From Anaeramoeba ignava (lineage: Eukaryota; Metamonada; Anaeramoebidae): a stretch of DNA of 64,000 nucleotides. The stretch covers positions 124,001-188,000 of the forward strand of contig JAPDFW010000080.1 of NCBI GenBank assembly GCA_028826165.1, in the 5' to 3' direction. The position numbers and the translations under genes were made by a program. The notes beneath the pieces are model-generated. The model saw only the letters and a list, made by a program, of their open reading frames with translations, was not told the DNA's origin and did no database searches. This document shows, piece by piece, positions 11,415-22,333 of the stretch (its first letter is position 1; every line of letters starts with the position of its first letter).

Positions 11415-14074
11415 TTATTGATTTAAATGATCTAATTTCAGGCTTACAAAAGAAAAAAATATATTGATAAATAACAATACAGATCCAAAAGCAACAATGT
11501 AATCAGAAACAGTTTTTATTTGTGTTGAATTTATATTAATTTGATTAAGTAAATCCATCATATTTTTTTTAGGGAATTCTTTGTTGATTTTTGGAGAATT
11601 ATTTTGATTATTTTGATTATTTTTTTGATTAACAAAATCAAATTCAGAATCAATTTCAGAATCAAATTCAGAATCAGTTTCATGTTCAGTTTTATTTTGA
11701 TTTTCTTCAGAATCAAAATCAGAAGTAAATTCCGAATTAGTTTCTTTTTCTTTTTCATTTTCTTTTAAATTTTCTTTTAAATTTTCTTTTAAATTTTCTT
11801 TTAAATTTTGATTTTCTTTTAAATTTTCTTTTTCTTTTTCATTTTCTTTTTCTTTTTCTTTTTCTTTTAAATTGTCTTTTAAATTGTCTTTTTCTTTTAA
11901 ATTTTCTTTTTCTTTTAAATTGTCTTTTGATGAATTTTTTGAAAAAACATCAAATAAAAATTCAACAAAAGCATGAGTAATTAAACCTCCATCCATTAAA
12001 AAAGAAGGAGTAACATTCATAATAACTAAAGCACTAGAAATAGAAACAAAATATTTTAATAATAATTGGAAATATTGAGGGATTTTTAGTAAAACAGGAA
12101 ACCATTTAGAAATCCCTAATCTATCAATATAATCACCAACTTTGAGAGCTTGATATAATATTTCCGGTTTTTCATGGAAAATAACAACATTTCCACTTTT
12201 CATTTCAAATCTAATTAACATTTTTTCATTGATTTGCTCTTCAAAAATACATTCTTCACTTTCGGGACACATTTCATTATTAAAACATCGAGTATTTGTA
12301 ATTACTGAAGAAACTGGAAGACATATTTTCTGATGCAAAAATGATCTAAAGCAATGAAGTAATTGCTCGTTTTTGATTTCTGAGAAATCTTCATCACAAC
12401 AATATAAACCATATTTATCACTTGATGATTTTGCTTGTTTTTTTGAAACACAAAATCCTTGAATGTCAAAATTTAAATCTTCAATAAGAAATCTAAATTG
12501 GCTTGCTTCTTCACTTGAGTATCCTAATGAATTACTCAAATAAATGTAATTGAGATTTGAGTTTGCATTTTCAAAATGTGTTATTCTGTTTCTATTTTCT
12601 TGCGATAAATGTTGAAATGCTTGAACATAATCATTTATTGTTTTTATTTTGTGTTCGTTAATTTTCAATATTGAATCACTAGCTTCAAAAAGCGGTTTTT
12701 TTGTTTGGAAATTTGTTTGTAATTTTTCATTGTGTGAAATTATAACTGCTCCTTCTTGATTTGTGTAAAATATTGATATTATTGTTGAAAAGAAAACTAA
12801 AACTAGAATTGATAAAATAATTCCAAACATATTATGCCAAATTCCAGCACAATAAATTTTCAATTTTTTTTGTGGGGAAGCTTGATGAATTGTCTAATAA
12901 TGAAAATAAATATTTATTTAATTTAATATTTAATTTAATATTTAATTGAATATTTATTTAATTTAATATTTAATTTAATATTTATTTTAATATTTATTTT
13001 AATATTTGATAAAAATACATCAGGAATATCAACAAATGCACCTGGATAAATTACTGCTAAAAAAATTCCAAATCTTTAAAAAAAAAATTTCCCAAGAAAT
13101 AAAGAAATAAATTATTTTAAATAAAATTAATTAAATTTGTTTTTTTTTTATAAACTACTTTCTAATTTGTATATCATGAGCAACTGATGCAAATGCATGA
13201 CCTAATTCATGAATAATTCCATTAAAAAAAAGTGCAAAAATAAAAAAAGGAAGATGTGAAGAAGGAACATTGATTCCAGGAATCTAAATTATAATTAAAA
13301 TCAAAATTTAAATTAAAATTAAAATTAAAATTAAAATTAAAATTAAAATCAAAATTTAAATTAAAATTATAATTAAAATTAAAATTATAATTAAAATTAA
13401 AATTATAATTAAAATTAAAATTAAAATTAAAATTAAAATTAAAATTAAAATTAAAATTAAAATTAAAATTAAAATTAAAATTAAAATTAAAATTAAAATT
13501 AAAATTAAAATTAAAATTAAAATCAAAATTAAAATTAAAATTAAAAATTAAAAATTAAAATCAAAATTAAAATCAAAATTAAAAATTAAAATCAAAATTA
13601 AAATTAAAATTATAATTAAAATTAAAATTAAAATTAAAATTAAAATTAAAATTAAAATTAAAAATTAAAATTTCAAATCGGATAAAAAATTAAAATTAAT
13701 ACAATTGGTGTTAAAACTTGTTCAATTTTTTTTGAAGGAACAACAAAACGAGATACAAATTTCCAAATATTAAAAATCCATAAGAAAAAAGAAAAAGCTA
13801 AACAAAACAAAGTAAAAAACACTCCAACCAAAAACCAAATCTTAAAAAAACGTCTAATCCAAGGTTTTCTTTTGAAAAAAAAAGTATTCAAATAATTGCT
13901 TAATCGATTTGATTTAAAAGTAATTGAAAATAATGAAATATTTAAACCAATTTTAGATTGAAATTTCATAATTAAATGTGGAAAAAAAACTGCAAAAATT
14001 CGAAGAATAATAAAAGAAAAGATCCAAATTATTATATAAATTGTAATTGAAAACATTATAATAAAGAAAAACAA
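11415..14074 (-). CDS. MBTPS2: Site-2 protease, intramembrane zinc metalloprotease (MBTPS2-like)
   Basis: Four exons, 14074-13703, 13283-13159, 13073-13019 and 12893-11415, give 676 residues. The zinc motif HELGH lies at residues 149-153, in exon 2 inside a membrane segment. The family block around YPGAFVDIP and KLKIYCAGIWHN follows at the exon 3/4 join. The third zinc ligand is expected at Asp485 in NVTPSFLMDGG. Residues about 240-420 form the luminal Cys-containing/PDZ-like insert, and residues about 505-625 a Lys-Glu-Asn low-complexity insert. S2P cuts membrane-anchored transcription factors after a first luminal cut and controls sterol and ER-stress responses in animals; the substrate here is unknown. 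All catalytic residues are present. The start is the first Met after a TTTTTTCAT tract. Confidence 0.93.
13284..13702 (-). repeat. S2P intron 1, (AAAATT)n hexanucleotide repeat
   Basis: Almost all of this 419-bp intron is AAAATT on the plus strand, with single changes to AAAATC. On the transcript it reads TTTTAA/GATTTT. The flanks give GTATTA at the donor and TTAG at the acceptor. Confidence 0.9.
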
Positions 14075-14191
14075 AGAAAGAAAAAAAATGAAAAAAATGA
14101 AAAAAAAGAATAAAAATTTTAATTAAAAAAAATTTTTTTTTCTCCCTTTATTTAAAATTCTCCTTTTTTTTTTTGTTATTTAATTTTAATT

Positions 14192-17100
14192 TTAATTTGT
14201 TTTATCAATTGAAATTTGGATTGGATTTGGTTCTTTTGAAAGTTCTTGATTCCATTTATTTATTAATTCATTAATTTTTGCATCTTTATAAATCTTTTCT
14301 TTATTTGAATTCAATAACAAAATAATTGCTTCAGAAAATCTTTTATTTTCAACAAGTGTATTGAACATTAAGTCTTCTTCAAGGAAACAAGTCGCAAAAA
14401 TGGCTGGATCTGTTTTGTTTGATTGAATTAAACGTGGTAAAATATGATTTAATTTGCTTTTTTGTTCTGTTTTTGCTAAAAATAAAATATAATGATTTAA
14501 ATTTCTAGAATCAATTTCACTTGATTTTTCAAAAGATTGTTCAGAAATATCAAGTTGTTTTCCTTTGTAACTTTGTTCTGCAAGTTCTAAATAATTTTTT
14601 GCTAAAAATAATTCTTGATCCAAAAAAAAAAAGCAAAAAAAAAAAAAGTGGAACAAAAATTTTTTGAATTAATTTTTTCATTTGTTTTTTTGTTTTTTTT
14701 GTTTTTTGAATTTATTTACTTTGTGAATTGATATTTTTTGATTCTGTTTTATTAACTTCAATTTTGAAATTGATTTCATTTTCCATTTCTCTTAAAATGT
14801 TAAATCCATCTAAAAAAAGTTTGTTTCGAAGAAGAATTTCAAATTTTATTTGTGGATCAACACCTGAAAGATGAACACAATAATTTCCAAAACCTCTTTT
14901 ATCAAGAAATATTGCTAAATTATTATGTAACTTTGGATTGATAAATTGTATCCTAAATTTCAAATTAAATTTTAAATTAAATCAAATTTTAAATTAAATC
15001 AAATTTTAAATTAAATCAAATTTTAAATTAAATTTTAAATTAAATCTTAAATTAAATCTTAAATCAAATCTTAAATTAAATTTTAAATTAAATTTTAAAT
15101 TAAATTGTAAATTAAATTTTAAATTAAATTAAATTGTAAATCAAATCTTAAATTAAATCTAAAATTAAATCTAAAATTGAATTGTAAATTAAATTGTAAA
15201 TTAAATCTAAAATTAAATTTTAAATTAAATTGTAAATTAAATTGTAAATTAAATCTAAAATTAAATTGTAAATTAAATCTACCATTTCATTGCTTCTTCT
15301 GGATTTTTCCATTGAATAAGAAATTTAAATTTGAGAATTGGATGAAAAATTTTAATTTCTTGAAATTTTCTAAATTGATCAATTAATAGTAAATTATCAC
15401 CAATAAGAGTAATAAAGTTGATTTCACCTAATGGTCTGGGTTGTTTTGGAACAAATTCATCATCTAAAAATAGATTTGTATCTGATTCTATTCTATAAAT
15501 CATATCATGTTCTAATGATGCTATTATTTCATATTCAAGAATTTGTTCATCTTTATGAGGAAAAACTAAATAGAAATAGATTTAATTAAATAATAAAGCA
15601 AATTAATTAATTTAAAAAATCAATTTAAAATTAATTTAAAAATATTTCTTTTCAATTTAAAATCAATTTAAAATCATTTCAAAATTGTTTTAAAATTATT
15701 TCTTTCCAATTTAAAATCATTTTAATTTCATTCCAATTTAAAGTCATTCCAAAATTGTTTTAAAAATATTTCTTTCCAATTTAAAATCAATTTAAAATCA
15801 TTTCAAAATTGTTTTAAAATTATTTCTTTCCAATTTAAAATCATTTTAATTTCTTTCCAATTTAAAATCATTTTAATTTCTTTTCAATTTAAAATCATTT
15901 CAAAATTAATTTAAATCCAATTTAAAATCATTCCAAAATTGTTTTAAAATTATTTCCTTCCAATTTAAAATCATTTTAAAATCATTTCAAAATTAATTTA
16001 AAATCAATTTAAAATCATTCCAAAATTTCTTTTCAATTTAAAATCAATTTAAAATCATTCCAAAATTGTTTTAAAATTATTTCTTTTCAATTTAAAATCA
16101 TTCCAATTTAAAATCATTTCAAAATTGTTTTAAAATTATTTCTTTTCAATTTAAAATCATTTCAAAATTGTTTTAAAAATATTTCTTTTCAATTTAATTT
16201 CTTTTCAATTTAAAATCATTCCAATTTAAAATCATTCCAATTTAAAATCAATTTAAAATCATTTCAAAATTGTTTTAAAATTATTTCTTTTCAATTTAAA
16301 ATCATTCCAATTTAAAATCATTTCAAAATTGTTTTAAAATTATTTCTTTTCAAAATTGTTTTAAAATTATTTCCTTCCAATTTAAAATCATTTTAAAATC
16401 ATTTCAAAATTAATTTAAAATCAATTTAAAATCATTTTAAAATCATTTCAAAATTAATTTAAAATCAATTTAAAATCAATTTAAAATCATTTCAAAATTT
16501 CTTTTCAATTTAAAATCATTTCAAAATTAATTTAAATCCAATTTAAAATCATTCCAAAATTGTTTTAAAATTTTGTTTGAATAAAATTTCCTTTTTAAAT
16601 TGTAATTTACCGCAATAAACATCTTTTTCAGAAGCAAGAAAAAGAACTGTTGAAATCCAACAACCACTTTGAAAATTCATAACTATATGACCGATATTAT
16701 TAAACCTTGCCTGAACATCAAAAACATGAACCTCATTTTCATAAATCATTGCACAAAAACTGGCAGTATCATCGAAAAGAACAGAAATAGGAACAGGAAG
16801 AAAGCCGCTAATACTGCTATCACCTGTCCAAGAATAGAATTGAAAGCGAAGATCATGAATCAAATGACTTTTCTCAAATTTCGGAACATTTTCGACATTT
16901 TGGACCTTTTTCTTGGATTTGGTTTTGCGAAGAGGTTGCTCAGGCTTAACGTATTTTGCATTGATTTCTTCATCAGAAGCATAAGTGATTCCTAGAAGCA
17001 TTCCGCCATGGATCTCCAATATCGGCTTTGGAACCGAAAATTCTATGCTTTTCTTCGCTACATTGCTTAGTGTGTGTTCGTTCTGAAGAGATTCTTGATA

Positions 17101-18819
17101 GTTCGTTAAGGTTGTCACTTGCAAAACTGGCGGTTCATAATAATAAAGTTGGTCCTTGTTTTTTGTCTTTTTTTTCTTTGATTTTCCCGAATCTTCCAAA
17201 AGTTTTTTTTTGGGCGGGAAAAGAACTGCAAACCGATCGTTTTTTGCATTTTGTTCCCATTCAATTTGCACGCATTCTCCGCGATCGTGCTCTTTGAATG
17301 ATTGAGCTCCACAAATTTCAAAAACAAACTTGTCTTTATGGAATACAGAAAACAATCCTTTTGTTCCGCTTGCAAGAATTTTGATATCTTCATCGGGAAG
17401 AAAATCCTTTGCATACCGCGGCTTTTCTTGCTTGTTTTTCGAGTCCAAAAAATTGGGTTTTAACTCGAGAATTTCCACTTTCATTTTGTTATTAAGATAG
17501 TAAAGTTCCTTTTTGTTGTTTTCCAAATTCCTGATGAAAAAATTGGGGTCTTTTGAGGCCGTTAAATGAAGAGCAACAAAAACAATGATTCCCTTTGATG
17601 AAGCGCAGATGAATCTGTTGTGATATAAGGGATGCTGTTTGACACAGTATATTTTCAGTTGTCTGATGATATTTCCAGAAGAGTCTTGAAGCTCATGATG
17701 GATTTCCTCGCTTAAAGAAAAATAATGGTTGTCCCAATCAGTATTTTCTGAATGACTGATTGATTTCGTGATCCATCCCTTTGTGTCAATAAAAATAATC
17801 TCGTCGAGATCTTTGGAGACAGAAAACGGGAAAGTCCCAACAAGTTCTCTTTTGTTTTTCAACACTCTTTCGTTAGTTGTCAAATTTCCGTTTTTTGTGT
17901 CAAGTTCACAAAGTGTAACGGATTTGTCTGCATAATAAATTGCGATTTTTTTCGTCACCGGATCGTGCTGGAATTGCTGAACATATGAACTTGATTTTGT
18001 TTTGTTTTCGTTGATAAATCTGCTATTTGCAATCGAAAACAATTTCAATGTTCCATCAACAGATCCGCATAACAAACAAGTATTTTCTTGGAAATATCTG
18101 GCAAAATCTTCTTTTTCGGGTTTTGCCAGTTCAGTTTTGTTTTGGATCCATAAAACTTCCAATAAATTGAGCGGTTTTGTTGTGACTTCAACAAATTTTT
18201 CAATTTTGTTTTTTTTGTAGTTGTAAAATAAAAATCTGCCATCGGAAAGTCCAAGCGCAATAAAACCCCATGAATAAATGACTTCGGATGTCGTTATTGT
18301 TGCTTTTTGTAGTTGTTCTAATTGGAAGTCTCTGTGTTGATGTTTTAAATAGTCATAAGATAAAATGAAATTTTGGGTAACAATCAAAATGAGATGCAAA
18401 TCTTCTTCATCAACTGGGTTTTCAATAAAGAAGTTTTGAGGAACCATTTTGCGTTTTGTTTTGCCTTTTAATGCGTTGACTCTTTTCCACCAATTTATTG
18501 TCCATTTGTCGACAAAATACATGCTTTTAATTTGATCGATTTTCGGGTTGACTTTTTCTTTTGTTTTAGAAATTTCTGTTTGGAGATCAATAATATTTTG
18601 TATTTCCTTGCTTAATTTGTCTGCGATTCTTTTCTCGTAAATTTCCTCAAGACGAATTGTTTGAATTGCTGTTTTTGTTGTTGTGTTCCAGATAATGATT
18701 TCGTTATTTTCTGTTAAGGAAAGAATCCAAGGCAAAACTGGATGTGCAACAACAAGAGTTTGTTCAAATTTTGTTTTAAAAAAATATTCAATTTCGATTT
18801 CTTTAATTTTTTTTTCCAT
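14192..18819 (-). CDS. TSET coat complex subunit TTRAY2 (TWD40-2-like), WD40 propellers plus alpha-solenoid
   Basis: Four exons, 18819-16611, 15565-15283, 14952-14720 and 14613-14192, give about 1048 residues. The N-terminal part begins with a divergent WD40 propeller in which HPVLPW and EIIIW match the HPTHPW...VSVW start of plant TWD40-2. The second propeller has KIYCVKQHPL, GIIVF, HGGMLLGITYAS and QFYSWTGD, each with a close counterpart at the same relative place in TWD40-2. The last 250 residues are an alpha-solenoid shared with beta'-COP, ending in a W-x4-LSK element. TSET is an ancient relative of the AP and COPI coats; TTRAY1/2 form its outer shell at the plasma membrane. Beta'-COP itself is the main alternative, but its regular N-terminal WD repeats are absent. 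The exact start of the last exon is uncertain, with two in-frame AG sites. Confidence 0.82.
14953..15282 (-). repeat. TTRAY2 intron 2, AAATTAAATTTT/AAATTAAATTGT repeat
   Basis: A 330-bp intron made of 11-12-bp units of AAATTAAATTTT type. Some units carry TTGT, others ATCT. It generates short artefactual frames on both strands. Confidence 0.85.
15566..16610 (-). repeat. TTRAY2 intron 1, TTTAAAATCATTTCAAAATT repeat
   Basis: The 1045-bp intron is an irregular array of blocks such as AATTTAAAATCATTCC, AAAATTGTTTTAAAATTATTTC and TTTTCAATTTAAAATC. Donor GTAAAT is at 16610 and acceptor TTTAG ends at 15566. Confidence 0.85.
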
Positions 18820-18825
18820 TTGAAA

Positions 18826-18856
18826 AGAGAAAAATGAAAAATGAAAAATGAAAAAT
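18826..18856 (-). promoter_or_regulatory. TTTTTCAT tract upstream of TTRAY2
   Basis: Three to four copies of AAAAATG on the plus strand, read as CATTTTTCATTTTTCATTTTT on the sense strand, immediately before the ATG at 18819. Same kind of tract as before other genes in this window. Confidence 0.5.
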
Positions 18857-20065
18857 TTGTTTTAAAATTGATTTAAATTTGTTTTAAAATTGTTTTAAAA
18901 TTGATTTAAAATTGATTTAAAATTGTTTTAAAATTGATTTAAAATTGATTTAAAATTGATTTAAATTTGATTTAAAATTGATTTAAAATTGATTTAAAAT
19001 TGATTTAAAATTGATTTAAAATTGATTTAAAATTGATTTAAATTTGATTTAAAATTTGTTTTAAAATTGATTTAAAATTGATTTAAAATTGATTTAAATT
19101 TGATTTAAATTTGATTTAAAATTGATTTAAAATTGATTTAAAATTGTTTTAAATTTGATTTAAATTTGATATAAATTTGATTTAAAATTTGTTTTAAAAT
19201 TGATTTAAAATTGATTTAAAATTGATTTAAATTTGATTTAAATTTGTTTTAAAATTGATTTAAATTTGATTTAAATTTGATTTAAATTTGATTTAAATTT
19301 GATTTAAATTTGATTTAAAATTGATTTAAATTTGATTTAAATTTGATTTAAATTTGATTTAAATTTGATTTAAATTTGATTTAAAATTGATTTAAAATTG
19401 ATTTAAAATTGATTTAAAATTGATTTAAAATTGATTTAAAATTGATATAAAATTGATATAAATTTGTTTTAAAATTGATTTAAATTTGATTTAAATTTGA
19501 TTTAAATTTGATTTAAATTTGTTTTAAATTTGATTTAAATTTGATTTAAAATTGTTTTAAATTTGATTTAAAATTGTTTTAAATTTGATTTAAATTTGAT
19601 TTAAATTTGATTTAAAATTGATTTAAAATTGATTTAAATTTGATTTAAAATTGATTTAAAATTGATTTAAATTTGATTTAAATTTGATTTAAAATTGATT
19701 TAAATTTGATTTAAATTTGATTTAAAATTGATTTAAATTTGATTTAAAATTGATTTAAATTTGATTTAAAATTGATTTAAAATTGATTTAAAATTGATTT
19801 AAATTTGATTTAAAATTGATTTAAATTTGATTTAAATTTGATTTAAATTTGATTTAAATTTGATTTAAATTTGATTTAAATTTGATTTAAATTTGATTTA
19901 AAATTGTTTTAAATTTGATTTAAATTTGATATAAATTTGATTTAAATTTGATATAAATTTGATTTAAATTTGATATAAATTTGATTTAAAATTGATCTAA
20001 ATTTGATTTAAATTTGATTTAAATTTGTTTTAAATTTGTTTTAAATTTGATTTAAATTTGTTTCG
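18857..20065. repeat. Intergenic 12-bp TTGATTTAAATT/TTGATTTAAAAT tandem repeat
   Basis: About 100 tandem copies of a 12-bp unit, mainly two variants (TTGATTTAAATT and TTGATTTAAAAT) with some TTGTTTTAAAAT, occupy nearly all of the gap between the TTRAY2 start and the BRK1 stop. No gene is seen inside. The remainder up to 20243 is AT-rich, with a short GAATTT run near 20140-20160, probably the BRK1 3' UTR. Confidence 0.92.
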
Positions 20066-20243
20066 TTCAATTTTAATTAAATTCATTTCACATTTTCATA
20101 AATTTTTTTTGTTTGAAAGATAAGTTCTTTATTGAATTTGAATTTGAATTTGAATTTGAATGTAAAATTAGTTCAAAAAAAAGAAAAAAAAAAGAAAAAA
20201 AAACAATCAAAATAAAAATTTGATTTTTGTTTTTTTTTTTGAA

Positions 20244-20544
20244 TTAATTGTTTCCATCAAGAATATCAGCTGTTTGAAGAGTTGCTTCAATAGAATCCAT
20301 TCTTCTTTCAAGATTATTTAACTTTTCAGCAATTTTTGCTAATCTGTATCTTGTTGATTTTTCTATAAAATAAATTTATTAATTTTTTAATTTATTTTAA
20401 TTTATTTATTTAAAACAAACCAAATTTATTCAAAAATTCAGTAACTTTCAAAATATTCATTGAAATGGATTCAACAAATTCTCTGTCTTTCCAATCTTGA
20501 ATTGTTAAATCATTTGTATGTTGAAATTTTGGTAAATGAGCCAT
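20244..20544 (-). CDS. BRK1: BRK1/HSPC300, smallest subunit of the SCAR/WAVE complex
   Basis: Two exons, 20544-20421 and 20362-20244, joined in phase 1 across a 58-bp intron, give 80 residues. The protein is one amphipathic helix/coiled coil with the family pattern IQDWKDREFVESI, then ILKVTEFLNKF, then STRYRLAKIAEKLNNLERR. This aligns throughout with human BRK1 (75 residues): [41 protein letters not shown]. BRK1 trimerises with SCAR/WAVE and ABI to form the core of the complex that switches on Arp2/3 actin branching at the leading edge. Length and helix register are as expected. The gene is too small for either exon to stand out as an open frame. A TTTTTCAT tract lies just upstream. Confidence 0.93.
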
Positions 20545-20576
20545 AATAATAATTATAATAATAATTGTAATAAAAA

Positions 20577-20611
20577 AAGAAAAAAATGAAAAATGAAAAA
20601 TGAAAAATTAA
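20577..20611 (-). promoter_or_regulatory. TTTTTCAT tract upstream of BRK1
   Basis: Plus strand reads AAAAATGAAAAATGAAAAATG; on the BRK1 sense strand this is (TTTTTCA)n, 33 bp before the ATG. The rest of the 307-bp divergent gap to 20851 contains a second, rightward copy (TTTTTTCATTTTTTTTCATTTTT near 20758-20780) that faces the gene at 20852. Confidence 0.5.
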
Positions 20612-20851
20612 AAATTAAGAAAAAAAAATTTTTCCTCTTTTCTTTTTATTAACGATTAATTTCCCAAATTGTTAATTTTCTTTTAATTTTAAATCTTTTT
20701 TGACTCTTTTTGTTTTTTCTTCTTTTCGTTTTTGAAATTTTTTTGAATAAAATTTTTTTTTTCATTTTTTTTCATTTTTATTGTTTATTTTTTTTTTTCA
20801 CTATTCAATTCAAATAATTTGAATAGGAAAATTTTACTGTTTATTTGAAAT

Positions 20852-22042
20852 ATGTTTTCTTCAATTATAAAAACAATATATTGGCTTCTTTCATCTTCAT
20901 CACTTTTTGTTTTCTACTTGATTTTTGGGACCAATTATGGACAAAAACAATCACTTACGGTTGTTTCACTTGAAATTATTTCATCAATTTTTGCAATAAT
21001 TTTATCAGGAAATTTTTTTTACAAAATAATATTTTCTCCTATTATGCTTATAGTATGGGGTATTTGCCTCACAGTTCTTTTTCATAAATTCCTTCCTGAT
21101 TACATTTCGCAATATTATTATGAATATTTCTTAGTGCATTCAATACCTGTGCTTTTTCTGATAGAGGCAGTTCAAGTGGTGCGTTTGATCTTGTTTTTCA
21201 ATCGCAAAAAATCAAGCGACTTCATGAACTCAAGAGTTCGTCATTTCCTCTTTAAACTTATTGTCTCAGTTTCCTGTTTTGGGATTTCTGCTCTGATGTT
21301 CTATCAGACACTTGCATGCTCAACTCTCAACGACGAGCTCTTGCTTTATGTCTATTCTGTGGCAGGTTTTATCGCTCTTTCCCTGATATTATCCCTCTTC
21401 TCAAAAAAGAGAAATATTTCTGACGCTGCAATGATTAGTTTATTTCTTTCTTTCACAATGAATAGCTCACTCAAATTTACATACCAACAAAAAAACTGCA
21501 ATTTTTTTCAAAACATAAAAATTTATCAAACTCATAATTCTTCAGACCCGCCAACTGTACCACATTCAGAGAGCCAATCTTCTTTTTCTTTTGTTGACCA
21601 ACTTTGGCAAATGCAATCGGATCCAAGAAATTTCACAATCTCGAACTTGAAGATTCTTGCAAGTCAAACAATCAAAGATTTACTTAATGAACAAAGTATT
21701 AAATATTTGCTTCCTCTTCTCAATTACATGCAGCCCTTATTTTCCTTCGCCCTTGCCTACTTTGCTGTCTTCTATATTCCTTATGATTTGAGTTACCAAA
21801 AATGGATCAGAAATCCAAAAGGTATTTTGAAAGCTGATTCTATTGTTATAAAAGAAACTCAATCAAGAAAAGCTCGTAAAATCGCTGGTTCTGGTTTTGT
21901 TAGAGCTGCAAGTTATATATTTATTACTTATCTTCTTTCTTTAATGAATTGGAAAATTCAACCCATTTGGTACATTTTTCAAAATATTTTAAGTTCTGTT
22001 TTGTTTATTATTCTTTTCATTTATGATACTTTTTCAACTTGA
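20852..22042 (+). CDS. Multi-pass membrane protein, possibly ICE2-like (ER)
   Basis: Single exon, 396 residues with about eight to nine hydrophobic segments (near 6-25, 38-56, 60-82, 93-115, 133-150, 163-183, 190-205, 288-310, 350-390). A polar loop lies at about 210-280. The layout, an IEAVQVVR element after the fourth helix, and the closing pair of helices resemble fungal Ice2, an ER membrane protein that shapes cortical ER and regulates lipid synthesis. The match is by topology and scattered residues only, so it stays a suggestion. The start is at the first Met after a T-rich leader. It is divergent from BRK1 and convergent with the receptor gene at 22334-25077. Confidence 0.6.
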   Translation: MFSSIIKTIYWLLSSSSLFVFYLIFGTNYGQKQSLTVVSLEIISSIFAIILSGNFFYKIIFSPIMLIVWGICLTVLFHKFLPDYISQYYYEYFLVHSIPVLFLIEAVQVVRLILFFNRKKSSDFMNSRVRHFLFKLIVSVSCFGISALMFYQTLACSTLNDELLLYVYSVAGFIALSLILSLFSKKRNISDAAMISLFLSFTMNSSLKFTYQQKNCNFFQNIKIYQTHNSSDPPTVPHSESQSSFSFVDQLWQMQSDPRNFTISNLKILASQTIKDLLNEQSIKYLLPLLNYMQPLFSFALAYFAVFYIPYDLSYQKWIRNPKGILKADSIVIKETQSRKARKIAGSGFVRAASYIFITYLLSLMNWKIQPIWYIFQNILSSVLFIILFIYDTFST

Positions 22043-22333
22043 TATTCTCCTTTTAAAAATAGCAAAAAATAATAATAATAAAGAAAAAGAAAACTGAAAA
22101 AAGTTTGTTTAATTGTTTTTTGTTTTTTTTTTGTTTTCTTTTTGTATTTGGTTGAATTGAACCAAATTATTTGAAACTTCAATTCGTTTTTTTTTTTTTG
22201 ATTAATTGATTAATTGATTAATTGATTTGAAAGAAAAAAAAAGAAAAAAAAAAAAGATTGAAAAATTTCTGAAAAGGATTAAAAAGTAAAGTAAAGAATT
22301 TGATTTGAGAAGAAAAAGAGGATCTTCACAAGT

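Noticed and set aside
14192-18819. Beta'-COP (COPB2) as identity
   Set aside because: The solenoid is similar, but the canonical N-terminal WD repeats are absent and blocks such as HPVLPW, KIYCVKQHPL and HGGMLLGI fit TWD40-2/TTRAY2 better.
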